DNA of 64,000 bases from Pseudochelatococcus sp047501465 (GTDB taxonomy: Bacteria; Pseudomonadota; Alphaproteobacteria; Rhizobiales; Beijerinckiaceae), in NCBI RefSeq assembly GCF_047501465.1, contig NZ_JAZDRL010000001.1, positions 1,054,001 to 1,118,000 on the forward strand, in the 5' to 3' direction. Position 1 is the stretch's first letter, and each line of letters starts with the position of its first letter. Under the pieces are notes generated by a model. That model was given only the letters and a program-made list of their open reading frames with translations. It did not search any database and was not told the DNA's origin. Positions 1 to 8,536 of the stretch are shown here, in pieces. A program made the translations under genes and the position numbers.

Positions 1-509
1 ACTGGTAGAATCATGAACTCCTGGAAGTCGATGGGGTTATCCGCGTGCGCACCACCGTTGATGATGTTCATCTGCGGCACAGGCAATACGCGCGCCGACG
101 TTCCACCGATATAACGGTAAAGCGGCAAGCCAGATGTCTCAGCCGCAGCCTTGGCCACAGCGAGCGACACACCCAGAATCGCATTTGCGCCAAGACGGGA
201 CTTGTTAGGCGTGCCGTCAAGCGCAATGAGCGTCTCGTCGACCTTGACCTGATCCTCCGCGTCGAAACCACCAATAGCTTCGAAAATCTCGTGGTTGATG
301 GCCTCAACCGCCTTTAGCACGCCTTTGCCACCATAACGGCTCTTGTCGCCGTCGCGCAGCTCTACAGCCTCGTGTGCACCAGTGGATGCGCCTGATGGCA
401 CCGCAGCTCGGCCCATCGAACCATCTTCCAGAACAACATCCACCTCGACAGTGGGGTTACCACGGCTGTCCAGAATTTCACGCGCTACGATATCAATGAT
501 GGCAGTCAT
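1..509 (-). CDS. eno: Enolase, N-terminal part (cut by window edge)
   Basis: Enolase interconverts 2-phosphoglycerate and phosphoenolpyruvate in cytosolic glycolysis. About 169 N-terminal residues are present, out of roughly 425-430 usual for the family; the C-terminal barrel lies beyond the left edge. The protein starts MTAIIDIVAREILDSRGNPT, carries the mobile-loop segment SGASTGAHEAVELRDGD and the active-site segment NIINGGAHADNPIDFQEFM. An AAAGGAGC ribosome-binding site sits seven bases before the ATG, fixing the start at 509. The family is clear; only the truncation by the window limits the call. Confidence 0.97.
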   Translation of the reverse strand, partial: MTAIIDIVAREILDSRGNPTVEVDVVLEDGSMGRAAVPSGASTGAHEAVELRDGDKSRYGGKGVLKAVEAINHEIFEAIGGFDAEDQVKVDETLIALDGTPNKSRLGANAILGVSLAVAKAAAETSGLPLYRYIGGTSARVLPVPQMNIINGGAHADNPIDFQEFMILP

Positions 510-881
510 CAACGGCTCCTTTAAGCTCTCTTGGCTAGCGGATCGCGCCTCGTGATCCGCAGCGTCAGGCATTCGGGCTTGTACGCCAAAACAACCCGGC
601 TGAAAACGGGCCTGAACGATGAATTTCGCCGATTCTAGCCGAGCTGACCCATGTCAGCCCCCCAAACCTCGTCAATCTTTTATTAACCTTAATCATAAAT
701 GAACGCACAAAAGTGCGATCACTCAGTTGATTATCCATGGCTTTTGCAAGAATTCAGCTTGCCGTTAGCCAGCCAATAAAAATGCGCTTCTGACAGAAAA
801 ATGGTTAACCTGCGTTAACTTGGCTTGCCAGAATGGCTGCAATGATCAAAGCTAACGAAACGTTAATGATGAGGTATCATC
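510..881. other. Intergenic region between divergent eno and the BTLCP gene
   Basis: This 372-base stretch separates two divergent genes and must contain both promoters. It is AT-rich around 670-860, with several TTAA-containing words, but I could not assign a convincing -35/-10 pair, operator or small gene. Confidence 0.5.
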
Positions 882-1535
882 GTGACCCGTTTCGTGTACC
901 GCGTAACTGTTCTAGGCTTTTGCCTTGCATTCTCGGCACTGCTCTCTTTGAGCACCGCTGATGCGCGCCAACGCGCGGTGCGCCTTCCCGCTGTGGCTAT
1001 CTCCAGCGAGGTTTGGCAGACAGAAACGGGCCTCACATCCCACCCCGTAGGCTGGGAAGATTTTTGCCAGAAATACCCTACAACCTGCCAGCTCCGTGAT
1101 AACCGCCCTGGTAGCGTCAAGCTTAATGCCGAAACGTGGGCATTGATTCTGCAAATCAACACTAGCGTAAACACGACAATCTCCCCTCTCTCCGACGAAG
1201 AACATTGGGGTATTGCTGAGTCGTGGGATTATCCCGAGGATGGCTTTGGCGATTGTGAGGATTACGCTCTGCAAAAGCGCCGCCTGCTGCACGAGGCTGG
1301 CCTGCCCCTCGCAGCTCTGATGATGACCGTGGTGCGTGACCTCGACAACGCTGGCCACGCTGTGTTGACAGTCCGGACTGATCGAGGCGACTTCATTCTC
1401 GACAACAAACGCAACCGGGTACTGCTGTGGAGCGAGACGGGTTACAGCTATGTGAAACGTCAGGCAAACCTGAATCCTAACCGCTGGGTCTCGCTTGGCA
1501 CCACACCGCCAGCTATCGCAACAGCCGCACAGTGA
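882..1535 (+). CDS. Exported BTLCP-type transglutaminase-like cysteine peptidase
   Basis: The 217-residue product matches the bacterial transglutaminase-like cysteine proteinase family (peptidase family C93), common in Rhizobiales and often linked elsewhere to cyclic-di-GMP adhesion systems or of unknown role. A signal peptide (about residues 1-28, hydrophobic core then TADA-RQ) points to export. The putative triad is visible: Cys125 in GFGDCEDYALQKRRLL, His159 in AGHAVLTVRTDRG and Asp174 in FILDN. Translation starts at GTG 882; the nearby ATGs at 866 and 869 are out of frame. No LapD-like partner or adhesin is adjacent, so its substrate cannot be inferred from context. Confidence 0.88.
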   Translation: MTRFVYRVTVLGFCLAFSALLSLSTADARQRAVRLPAVAISSEVWQTETGLTSHPVGWEDFCQKYPTTCQLRDNRPGSVKLNAETWALILQINTSVNTTISPLSDEEHWGIAESWDYPEDGFGDCEDYALQKRRLLHEAGLPLAALMMTVVRDLDNAGHAVLTVRTDRGDFILDNKRNRVLLWSETGYSYVKRQANLNPNRWVSLGTTPPAIATAAQ

Positions 1536-1538
1536 ATT

Positions 1539-1949
1539 TCACCGCATTGTAGCCCAACGCGCCACGCTCATACCCACTAACATTGCGGGCACAAACGCAA
1601 GCGTGCCTGTGTGCGCCAATCCCAAGGCAACGAAAGCAGGGCCAGGGCAGAATCCACCAAGCCCCCAACCCACGCCAAACACCGCCGCGCCAATTATCAA
1701 AGAGCGATCGATGTCCTGGTTCGTGGGCAGATGAAATTGCGTATCAAACAACGGATGCTCACGCTTCAATACGAACCGATAACCAATGAAAGCAACGATC
1801 ACTGCCCCGCCCATCACAAAGGCGAGCGATGGATCCCACGAGCCAAACAAATCAAGGAAATTAAGCACTTTGGCCGGATCACTCATGCCGGATATCACGA
1901 GGCCGATGCCAAACAGAAGACCTGTCAGCAGGTTGATGAGAATCGACAT
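1539..1949 (-). CDS. YeeE/YedE-family transporter subunit, second half (PmpB-like)
   Basis: A 136-residue integral membrane protein with about four hydrophobic segments and the signature GGFCPGPAFVALG, typical of the C-terminal half of YeeE/YedE proteins, which carry thiosulfate or other sulfur species. It follows the partner gene at 1953-2378 with a gap of three bases, so the two halves are probably co-translated and form one pore. It overlaps nothing and ends four bases after the convergent BTLCP gene. The sulfur-transport role is from family knowledge; the substrate here is unproven. Confidence 0.85.
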   Translation of the reverse strand: MSILINLLTGLLFGIGLVISGMSDPAKVLNFLDLFGSWDPSLAFVMGGAVIVAFIGYRFVLKREHPLFDTQFHLPTNQDIDRSLIIGAAVFGVGWGLGGFCPGPAFVALGLAHTGTLAFVPAMLVGMSVARWATMR

Positions 1950-1952
1950 CTC

Positions 1953-2378
1953 TCACCCTCCAATCACATGCCGAACGACGAATACGGTGATGAAAGCGGT
2001 TAACATGAATATCAGCGTTGCTACCATTGAGCGCATGGAAAGGCGCGACAGGCCGCAAACCCCATGTCCGGATGTACACCCGCTGCCGAATACGGACCCA
2101 AAACCAACAAGAAAACCCGCAACCGTCATCAATGGATAGTTTGATGATACCGTTTGCAAAACCGGCTCGCCCGTCACGGCAGCAACGACAAACGGCGCGA
2201 TAACAAGCCCTGCAATGAAGGCAAGGCGTGCGGGAAAACGATCATCGACAGGTGGCAGCAGGCGACTTGCAATGCCGCTGATACCGGCAATACGTCCTTC
2301 CAGCGCCATCAACAACACGGCAGAAAAACCTATGATCGCGCCACCAATCAGCGACGCCAGGGGCGTAAAAGTCGTCAT
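1953..2378 (-). CDS. YeeE/YedE-family transporter subunit, first half (PmpA-like)
   Basis: A 141-residue membrane protein with four predicted transmembrane segments and the family signature FGSGCTSGHGVCGLSRLS, whose cysteines are thought to guide thiosulfate or persulfide sulfur through the pore. Together with the downstream partner it makes a split YeeE transporter. In many proteobacteria such pairs sit with the sulfide-responsive repressor BigR and a persulfide dioxygenase; neither is adjacent here. The start is the ATG at 2378. Confidence 0.87.
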   Translation of the reverse strand: MTTFTPLASLIGGAIIGFSAVLLMALEGRIAGISGIASRLLPPVDDRFPARLAFIAGLVIAPFVVAAVTGEPVLQTVSSNYPLMTVAGFLVGFGSVFGSGCTSGHGVCGLSRLSMRSMVATLIFMLTAFITVFVVRHVIGG

Positions 2379-2438
2379 TCCAGCATCCCTATTACGCAGA
2401 GGGGCCTTTATGTCAGCTTGAAGATATTATCCCTCGGC

Positions 2439-3326
2439 TCACGAACCAGCGTATAACCGCTTCACACATTGCGCCAGAGAGTCGCGCCAGGCCGGCATCA
2501 TCACGCCATGCTGTTGCGCAATCTTTGTGCAGTCCAACCGTGAATTTGCGGGACGACGGGCCGGCGTGGGATATTCGGCAGTCGAGATGGGGAACACCGT
2601 AGCGCCCTTGCCGCCATGCAAGGCAGCCAATGCAAATGTTGCCTCAGCCAGCTGTGCCCAGTTTGCTTCACCCTCTCCCCCCAGATGGAAAACACCGCGC
2701 AGGCCGGCATTGTTGGGCTGTGCCAGAAGATTCTGTGCAACGCGGATTACGGCATCGGCAATGTCGGGCGCATAGGTTGGAGAACCAACCTGGTCAGCCA
2801 CCACCCGCAGCTCATCGCGCGTTTCCGCCAAACGCAACATCGTGCGTACGAAGTTTTTGCCATATGGCGCATAGACCCAAGCCGTGCGCAGAATCGCATG
2901 ATTGGCGTGGGCCTGTGCAACAGCCGCCTCTCCTGCAAGTTTCGAGGCACCATAAACGCCAGTAGGCCCAGTTGCATCATCTTCGACATAAGGCGTCTGC
3001 TTGGTGCCATCAAACACGTAATCGGTAGAAATCTGAATAACGGGCACATTCAGCGCATGCGCTACCGCAGCAACCTCGCCTGCTCCCACTGCGTTGACAG
3101 CAAAGGCCATCTCCGCCTCGTCTTCCGCCAAATCAACCGCTGTGAAAGCTGCGGCATTCACGATCACGTCCGGACGCGCTTCGATCAGTGCGGTGCGGAT
3201 TGTTTCGGGACGCGCCAGATCAAGTGTTGGGCGGCCTAGACGAACAATCTCAACGCCCATTGCAACGCCGCGTTCACCAAGCGCTGTCGCAACCTGCCCT
3301 TCGCTGCCGGTAACCACGATACGCAT
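2439..3326 (-). CDS. rfbD: dTDP-4-dehydrorhamnose reductase (RmlD/RfbD)
   Basis: An extended short-chain dehydrogenase of about 295 residues that reduces dTDP-4-keto-L-rhamnose to dTDP-L-rhamnose with NAD(P)H, the last step of rhamnose-donor synthesis for surface polysaccharide. It shows the N-terminal nucleotide motif (MRIVVTGSEGQVATAL), the STDYVFDG segment and the catalytic YxxxK in YGASKLAGE. The ORF can be extended five residues to 3341, but the AGGATTGG ribosome-binding site within that extension favours 3326. The other dTDP-rhamnose genes (rfbA, rfbB, rfbC) are not next to it, so this is an isolated member of the pathway in this window. Confidence 0.93.
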   Translation of the reverse strand: MRIVVTGSEGQVATALGERGVAMGVEIVRLGRPTLDLARPETIRTALIEARPDVIVNAAAFTAVDLAEDEAEMAFAVNAVGAGEVAAVAHALNVPVIQISTDYVFDGTKQTPYVEDDATGPTGVYGASKLAGEAAVAQAHANHAILRTAWVYAPYGKNFVRTMLRLAETRDELRVVADQVGSPTYAPDIADAVIRVAQNLLAQPNNAGLRGVFHLGGEGEANWAQLAEATFALAALHGGKGATVFPISTAEYPTPARRPANSRLDCTKIAQQHGVMMPAWRDSLAQCVKRLYAGS

Positions 3327-3535
3327 CATTCCAATCCTCATAAACCTTAAGCGCCACCATCATGACTTGGCAAAACGGATTAGAGTGCCATTGCGTTTTT
3401 AAAGTGTCATGAAATTTTGAAATCGAGTGAACTAACAATATCATCACGCGCCAGATTTCCCTCAATTGCGTCTTGCAAGAGGGCAAACGCTCGCCGCATC
3501 GACGCGGCTTATAACATCATGATAACAAATAGACC

Positions 3536-4456
3536 TCAGCTCTTGACCCCAAGCCGATGCCGCTTTGGACCGGCAATGCATGCGAGCGCGAGCATCAACC
3601 CACTCACTGCCGCCATCATCCCGGCAGCGCTGACGCTTGATGAAAAACCGAGCCATAGCGGCGCATAAGCTGCCAGCACATAACCAACCACAGCCGCAAT
3701 CACGGCAAAAGCCATGCTCCATAAGAGCTGCGGCATAAGACGATTGGTCATCAGACGCGCGGCTCCGGCGGGACAAATGAACATTGCCACCACGATAATC
3801 GCCCCAACTGCATCGAACGCCATCACCGCAACGATAGCCACCATCACCACCAGCGCAAAACCGATCAGGCCTGGGCGGGCACCGACGCTTTGAGCGAAAC
3901 CTGCATCGAAAGTGCCAATGAAAAGCTCTTTCCAAAAAGCTGCGATGAAAGCGATCACGGCCAGTAATGTCAGCGCCAGACGCGCAACCGGTGCAGGCAG
4001 ATCGGCAAGGGCTGCCCTATCAAGCAATGAGCTCCAGCCTTCTGCCGCAAACCAGACGATGCTTTCCAGATTGCCATAAAGCGCGTGCTCAACATCAAGA
4101 TGCACCTTGCGCGTATCAGTTTGCTCCAGCAGCAGCACACCTGCCGCAAACAGCGCCGTAAACACAACCCCCATCGCAGCACCCGGCTCAATACGGCCTG
4201 CGCGGCGGATGACCTCAATCAACACCAGCGCACCAACCGCCGCCGCACCCGCACCCAGCAACATGGGGCCGGCAGAGATCGAACCCGTAAATACAAATGC
4301 CAGCACAATCCCCGGCAGCACGACGTGGCTGATAGCATCCCCAATCAGCGCCTGGCGACGCAGCACCAGAAAGTTACCAAGAAGCGCGCATGACAGTGAG
4401 GTCAAAACTCCCACCACCATCGGCACGAGACCGAGCATGACAAAATCTGCCCCCAT
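3536..4456 (-). CDS. Metal ABC transporter permease (ABC-3 family, SitD/ZnuB-like)
   Basis: A 306-residue permease of the ABC-3 family for Mn2+, Zn2+ or Fe2+ import, with about eight hydrophobic segments and the conserved LIGDAISHVVLPGIVLAF loop near the N terminus that contacts the ATPase. It is the last gene of a three-gene minus-strand unit (ATPase, permease with C-terminal extension, this permease), starting one base after the stop of the second permease. The metal cannot be read from the permease itself. Confidence 0.92.
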   Translation of the reverse strand: MGADFVMLGLVPMVVGVLTSLSCALLGNFLVLRRQALIGDAISHVVLPGIVLAFVFTGSISAGPMLLGAGAAAVGALVLIEVIRRAGRIEPGAAMGVVFTALFAAGVLLLEQTDTRKVHLDVEHALYGNLESIVWFAAEGWSSLLDRAALADLPAPVARLALTLLAVIAFIAAFWKELFIGTFDAGFAQSVGARPGLIGFALVVMVAIVAVMAFDAVGAIIVVAMFICPAGAARLMTNRLMPQLLWSMAFAVIAAVVGYVLAAYAPLWLGFSSSVSAAGMMAAVSGLMLALACIAGPKRHRLGVKS

Positions 4457-4457
4457 C

Positions 4458-5663
4458 TCACACCTCCCTCAGCGTGGAACGGCGCTCAAGATCGCTCACG
4501 ATATCAGGTGGCAGCGCCTCATTGATCTGGGTGAGGCCATGATAGCCCTCAATCATCGCATCATCGGGACAAAGCCGCCGATACAACCCCCACAACGCTT
4601 CCTCCCGCATAGCAGCGAGCGCTGCAGAGCGCCCCTCCTGCGTCGCAGTGCCATCCGCACGGATATATCCTGAACGACGCAAAACCTTGAGCGTCAGCGG
4701 ATCGAATATTGTTTCTTCATGCGCCAAAGCCAGCAGGCCCTGCCGCTCATGCACCCGCGTGCGCAGTGATAATGTCGTGATCTGCCCAGCCAACAGCCCG
4801 CGCAAAGGCGAGAAAATCAGAGATAAGAGAAATACCGCAAACGACACCAGCACAATCAATGCACCCGTCGGCAACCCCTCGCCCAACGATGAAATCACCG
4901 CACCGAGATAGGCTGAAAGCGCACCGATTATGGCCGCGATCAATGCCATGCGTTGCGGCCTGTTTGTCCAGAAACGGGCGGTTACCGGCGGCAAGATTGT
5001 TAACGCCACGATCAGCACCAACCCTGCCACTTTAAGCCCGATAACCGTTACCGCCAGCACCAGCGCCATCATCGCCAAATCAGTAGCGCGCACTTGCACA
5101 CCTTGCGTGGCCGCATATTCCTGATCAAAACACACCAGCGTCAACGGGCGGCGCAGCGCATAAACCGCAAGACCCGTAAGGGCCGCGGCCACAGCAATCA
5201 CTTCTGCTTCGCTGAGAAGCATGCCGGCGGTAGACCCCAGCAAAAACCCTTCCAACCCAGCACGACGCCCCGTATCCATCGCCTGAATAACCGTCAACAA
5301 CACGACGCCAAGGCCGAAAAATACGGATAATACCGCACCAATCGCGACATCCTCAGTCAAGCGCGTGCGACGCGTGATCCACTCAACCAGCAACAGACCA
5401 AGCCCAGCGCTTAACGCCGCGCCCACCAGCAATCCCGGCATGAAACGACCATCGCCCGTCACCATCGCCATCACGATGAATGCCACCGCGAGCCCTGGCA
5501 GTGTGGCATGGGAGATCGCATCGCTTACCAACGAGCGTTTGCGCAACAGCATGAACGTGCCAATAGCGCCCGCACTCGCACCCAGAATCGCAGCGCCCAC
5601 TGTTACCAGCGCCGTGTTATACCCTGCAGAGAGAAATAGGGCCGCAAGAAGCTGCTGCATCAC
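4458..5663 (-). CDS. Metal ABC transporter permease with DtxR-like C-terminal tail (SitC/TroC-like)
   Basis: A 401-residue protein: residues about 1-290 form an ABC-3 permease (conserved LVSDAISHATLPGLAVAF), and about 100 further residues are soluble. The tail contains a winged-helix-like segment (TLKVLRRSGYIRADGTATQE) followed by a helical segment with RLCPDDAMIEGYHGL, resembling the DtxR/MntR-like C-terminal domains attached to permeases in some bacteria (the chlamydial YtgC-YtgR arrangement is the known example). Ordinary family members stop near 290 residues, so the extension is real. Whether it senses metal, is cleaved off, or is only structural is unknown. Confidence 0.9.
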   Translation of the reverse strand: MMQQLLAALFLSAGYNTALVTVGAAILGASAGAIGTFMLLRKRSLVSDAISHATLPGLAVAFIVMAMVTGDGRFMPGLLVGAALSAGLGLLLVEWITRRTRLTEDVAIGAVLSVFFGLGVVLLTVIQAMDTGRRAGLEGFLLGSTAGMLLSEAEVIAVAAALTGLAVYALRRPLTLVCFDQEYAATQGVQVRATDLAMMALVLAVTVIGLKVAGLVLIVALTILPPVTARFWTNRPQRMALIAAIIGALSAYLGAVISSLGEGLPTGALIVLVSFAVFLLSLIFSPLRGLLAGQITTLSLRTRVHERQGLLALAHEETIFDPLTLKVLRRSGYIRADGTATQEGRSAALAAMREEALWGLYRRLCPDDAMIEGYHGLTQINEALPPDIVSDLERRSTLREV

Positions 5664-5667
5664 GGCC

Positions 5668-6510
5668 TCAAAACCCTCGCGGTGACAGCTGAGGGCCCGA
5701 AGATGGCGGTGTTGGACTGCCCGACATCTGTGTCGTCAGCAAGCGCCCGCCATAGGTTTCCTGCAGATTATCATGCGTAAACACCTCAGCCACAGGACCA
5801 TCCGCAATGCGGCGTACGTTGATCAAGAGCACGTGGTCGAAGTAGTCAGTCACCGTGCCAAGGTCGTGGTGCACGCAGATAATCGTTTTGCCCGCTGCCT
5901 GTAGATCCTTTAAAACCGCGATGATCGCGCGTTCTGTCACCGCATCAACGCCGGCAAAAGGCTCGTCCATGATATAAAGATCGGCCTGCTGCGCCAATGC
6001 GCGCGCAATGAATACACGCTGTTGCTGGCCACCCGACAGCTGGCCAATCTGCCGATCTGCAAAGGCTGCCATACCGACACGCTCAAGGCATTCCAGCGCA
6101 GCCTGGCGATAGCGCCGCCCTGCAAGCCGAAAAAGGCCGAGCTTACGATAATAGCCCATCATCACAACATCGATAACAGTGGCAGGAAAATCCCAATCGA
6201 CACTGGCCCGCTGTGGCACATAAGCGATGCGGCCCATCGCTTTTTCGCGCGGGGCACCAAAAACAGTCACCTCGCCCGCTATCCGCGGAACGATACCAAG
6301 AGCGCCCTTGATGAGTGTTGATTTGCCAGCACCATTTGGCCCGACAATAGCAACCATTGCACCGGGGGGCGTGACATAATCTACGGACAGAACAGCAGGT
6401 CTCCCGCCATAACTGACAGACAGGCCAGAAATCGCGAAAGGGCTTTCACGATTGGCTTGCGTTAACACGCGACCATCTTTCGCGACGAGCTTTGGCATGC
6501 GGATGCTCAC
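5668..6510 (-). CDS. Metal ABC transporter ATP-binding protein (SitB/ZnuC-like)
   Basis: A 280-residue ABC ATPase with Walker A GPNGAGKS (57-64), signature LSGGQQQR (158-165), Walker B ending LYIMDEP (about 178-184) and the switch His in CVHHD. It has the VPQRASVDWDFPATV Q-loop region typical of Mn/Zn importers. It is the first gene of the importer operon and lies downstream of two related 23-bp operator-like sites (6651-6673 and 6742-6764). The start could be 6510 or the ATG three codons later; an AGGGA lies upstream of both. No solute-binding protein gene precedes it, although one is usual in sit/znu/tro operons. Confidence 0.93.
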   Translation of the reverse strand: MSIRMPKLVAKDGRVLTQANRESPFAISGLSVSYGGRPAVLSVDYVTPPGAMVAIVGPNGAGKSTLIKGALGIVPRIAGEVTVFGAPREKAMGRIAYVPQRASVDWDFPATVIDVVMMGYYRKLGLFRLAGRRYRQAALECLERVGMAAFADRQIGQLSGGQQQRVFIARALAQQADLYIMDEPFAGVDAVTERAIIAVLKDLQAAGKTIICVHHDLGTVTDYFDHVLLINVRRIADGPVAEVFTHDNLQETYGGRLLTTQMSGSPTPPSSGPQLSPRGF

Positions 6511-6650
6511 GATGTCTGTCTCTGGTCCCTAAAAAGCTGCTTTTTACGCAACGTGTCTCATCTCATGTGGGTATTACCTGTGCCCAGAAGCAAGTAATAT
6601 TCCCAATCTTCAAACTCTATGCGCCCCCCATTCCGGCGAAATTGGGACGG

Positions 6651-6673
6651 ATGCAACGCATTCGCAATAGCAT
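6651..6673 (-). promoter_or_regulatory. Fur/Mur-like operator, copy 1
   Basis: On the minus strand this reads ATGCTATTGCGAATGCGTTG followed by CAT. It matches copy 2 (6742-6764, plus strand) at 19 of 23 positions: ATGC-w-ATTGCGAATG-m-G-w-TGCA. It lies about 140 bases upstream of the metal-importer ATPase start. Position and resemblance to alphaproteobacterial Fur/Mur boxes make a metal-responsive operator likely, but the regulator is inferred. Confidence 0.6.
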
Positions 6674-6731
6674 GCCAGTGAATGGCGTCTCCATCACCCG
6701 ATTCCAGAGGCTTTTTCTTATATACTGATAC

Positions 6732-6765
6732 GTTGCATCTCATGCAATTGCGAATGAGATGCAAC
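6732..6765 (+). promoter_or_regulatory. Fur/Mur-like operator copy 2 within a 12-bp-arm inverted repeat
   Basis: The arms GTTGCATCTCAT and ATGAGATGCAAC are perfect reverse complements separated by ten bases. Inside, 6742-6764 repeats the operator word of copy 1 in the opposite orientation (ATGCAATTGCGAATGAGATG then CAA). The site lies between the divergent metal importer and mepA genes, about 30 bases before the mepA ribosome-binding site, so it could affect both. Confidence 0.62.
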
Positions 6766-6794
6766 AAGTGCACAACCCTGCCAAGAGGTGAATC

Positions 6795-7841
6795 ATGCGG
6801 CCACCATATTTTCGCACCCTGGCGTCAGTTGCATGTAGTGCACAATCCTGTCAGTTTCTGCATAGTTCAATCGCGACGAATAGGCTTTTCAGGATGCTCG
6901 ACGCCTTATTGCGACTTTTACGACGGCGCTTTTCAATTTCAATGTTGCTGCTGTTATCGATATTGGCGGGCGCATTCTCAACGATCGCGCATGCGCAAGA
7001 TACGGCACAGCAGGAGGCTGCGCGTCGTCAAGCTGTGCTCAAGGCTTTGCCGCAAGATGCAGCGCGCCGTCTTTTCGGACAGGCAACGACGCCCTCACCC
7101 CATCCAGCACAAGTCTATGGCTTTTATTCCAAGGGCTGTGTTGCGGGTGCCGTAGAGCTGCCAGCTGATGGCGATCATTGGCAAGTCATGCGCCCCTCGC
7201 GCAACCGCGCTTTCGGGCACCCCGATTTGATTGCCTTCATCCAGAAAATCGCCACAACAGCCCCCGCAGCAGCGGATTGGCCGGGCTTGCTGGTCGGCGA
7301 TATGGGCCAACCGCGCGGCGGACCCATGCTGACAGGCCATGCATCACATCAAATCGGCATCGATGCAGATATCTGGCTTACCCCAAGCCCGCAAAAGCGC
7401 CTCAGCAAAAATGAGCGCGATAACCTATCGGCCACCAATGTCGTCGCCAGTGATTGGAACGATGTTGACCCCGCCCGCTGGACATCCGCCCATCATCGTC
7501 TACTTCGCCACGTAGCATCACAGCCGCAAGTGGCGCGGTTGTTCGTCAATCCGGCGATAAAACGGGCGTTGTGCCGCGAGGCTTCGGGCAATCGTGCGTG
7601 GTTATCTAAGGTGCGGCCAGCGGCAGGGCATAATTATCACTTCCACATCCGCATGCACTGTCCACCTGGCAATGCAGCCTGCCGTAATCAGGATCCCCCT
7701 CCGGCCAACGATGGCTGCGGGGCCGACCTTGATTGGTGGTTCTCGTATGAGGCACGAAATCCAAAGAAAACACCACCTCCGCCGCCGCTCAAGCTCAGCG
7801 ACTTGCCGCCGCAATGCAGCGCGGTGTTGAACGCACCTTGA
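6795..7841 (+). CDS. mepA: Penicillin-insensitive murein endopeptidase MepA
   Basis: A periplasmic LAS-type zinc metallopeptidase (family M74) that cleaves D-Ala-mDAP cross-links in peptidoglycan. Zinc ligands fit E. coli MepA: His185 and Asp192 in GHASHQIGIDADIW and His284 in NYHFHIRMHCP, plus the substrate-region motif GGPMLTGHAS. Two starts are possible: 6795 has a good AAGAGGTGA site at proper spacing but gives an unusually long 45-residue lead before the hydrophobic core (MLLLLSILAGAFSTIAHA-QD); 6894 gives a conventional signal peptide but its AGG directly abuts the ATG. I keep 6795 on the ribosome-binding site. The C terminus is Pro-rich (KKTPPPPPLKL). Confidence 0.93.
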   Translation: MRPPYFRTLASVACSAQSCQFLHSSIATNRLFRMLDALLRLLRRRFSISMLLLLSILAGAFSTIAHAQDTAQQEAARRQAVLKALPQDAARRLFGQATTPSPHPAQVYGFYSKGCVAGAVELPADGDHWQVMRPSRNRAFGHPDLIAFIQKIATTAPAAADWPGLLVGDMGQPRGGPMLTGHASHQIGIDADIWLTPSPQKRLSKNERDNLSATNVVASDWNDVDPARWTSAHHRLLRHVASQPQVARLFVNPAIKRALCREASGNRAWLSKVRPAAGHNYHFHIRMHCPPGNAACRNQDPPPANDGCGADLDWWFSYEARNPKKTPPPPPLKLSDLPPQCSAVLNAP

Positions 7842-7864
7842 GGCTTGCGGCATCAAACCAAAAG

Positions 7865-8521
7865 CTAGCGATGCGCCTGCGCAACACATGTCACGCCAGT
7901 GCCAGCCAAGCCGCAGTACCCGCCGGGATTTTTGGCGAGATATTGCTGGTGATATTCTTCTGCGAAATAAAACACGGGCGCATCAGCGATTTCCGTCGTG
8001 ATGGGCGCAAACCCGCGCTCTTCAAGGGCCCGCTGATAAGCCTCGCGTGAGGCCAAGGCAGCTGCTTTTTGTGCTGGATTGGTGGTGTAGATCGCAGAAC
8101 GATACTGCGTACCGATATCATTGCCCTGCCGGTTGCCTTGGGTGGGATCGTGGCTTTCCCAAAATGCCTTCAGCAATTGCTCGAAATTGCCCTCAGCCGG
8201 ATCAAACACCACCAACACTGCCTCTGTATGGCCAGTGCGGCCAGAGCATACTTCCTCATAAGTGGGATTTGGCGTGAAGCCGCCGGCGTAGCCAACTGCT
8301 GTCACCCACACACCCGGCAAGTTCCAGAACAGCCGCTCCGCCCCCCAGAAGCAACCAAGCCCGAGCAATACTGTCTCATAGCCATCGGGATAAGGCCCTT
8401 TCAACGGGCGTCCGTTGACGAAATGCGTATGGGCTGTTGGCAAAGGGGTATCACGGCCAGGTAATGCTGTATCGCGTGAAGGCAATGTCAGCTTTTCTGA
8501 TGCATCCTTGAACCATGCCAT
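7865..8521 (-). CDS. msrA: Peptide methionine-(S)-S-oxide reductase MsrA
   Basis: A 218-residue MsrA that reduces methionine-S-sulfoxide in proteins, with thioredoxin as usual electron donor. The catalytic Cys57 is in GLGCFWGAERLFW; recycling cysteines Cys203 and Cys212 are in NPGGYCGLAGTGVTC. An N-terminal stretch of about 50 residues precedes the domain, as in many alphaproteobacterial MsrA proteins, and has no convincing signal peptide. It is convergent with mepA (23-base gap). Confidence 0.96.
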   Translation of the reverse strand: MAWFKDASEKLTLPSRDTALPGRDTPLPTAHTHFVNGRPLKGPYPDGYETVLLGLGCFWGAERLFWNLPGVWVTAVGYAGGFTPNPTYEEVCSGRTGHTEAVLVVFDPAEGNFEQLLKAFWESHDPTQGNRQGNDIGTQYRSAIYTTNPAQKAAALASREAYQRALEERGFAPITTEIADAPVFYFAEEYHQQYLAKNPGGYCGLAGTGVTCVAQAHR

Positions 8522-8536
8522 GGCGGCCTCCTTATT

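Noticed and set aside
800..830. TTAA-N6-TTAA before the BTLCP gene as a CtrA box
   Set aside because: CtrA sites need N7 spacing; the spacing here is six and no second site supports it.
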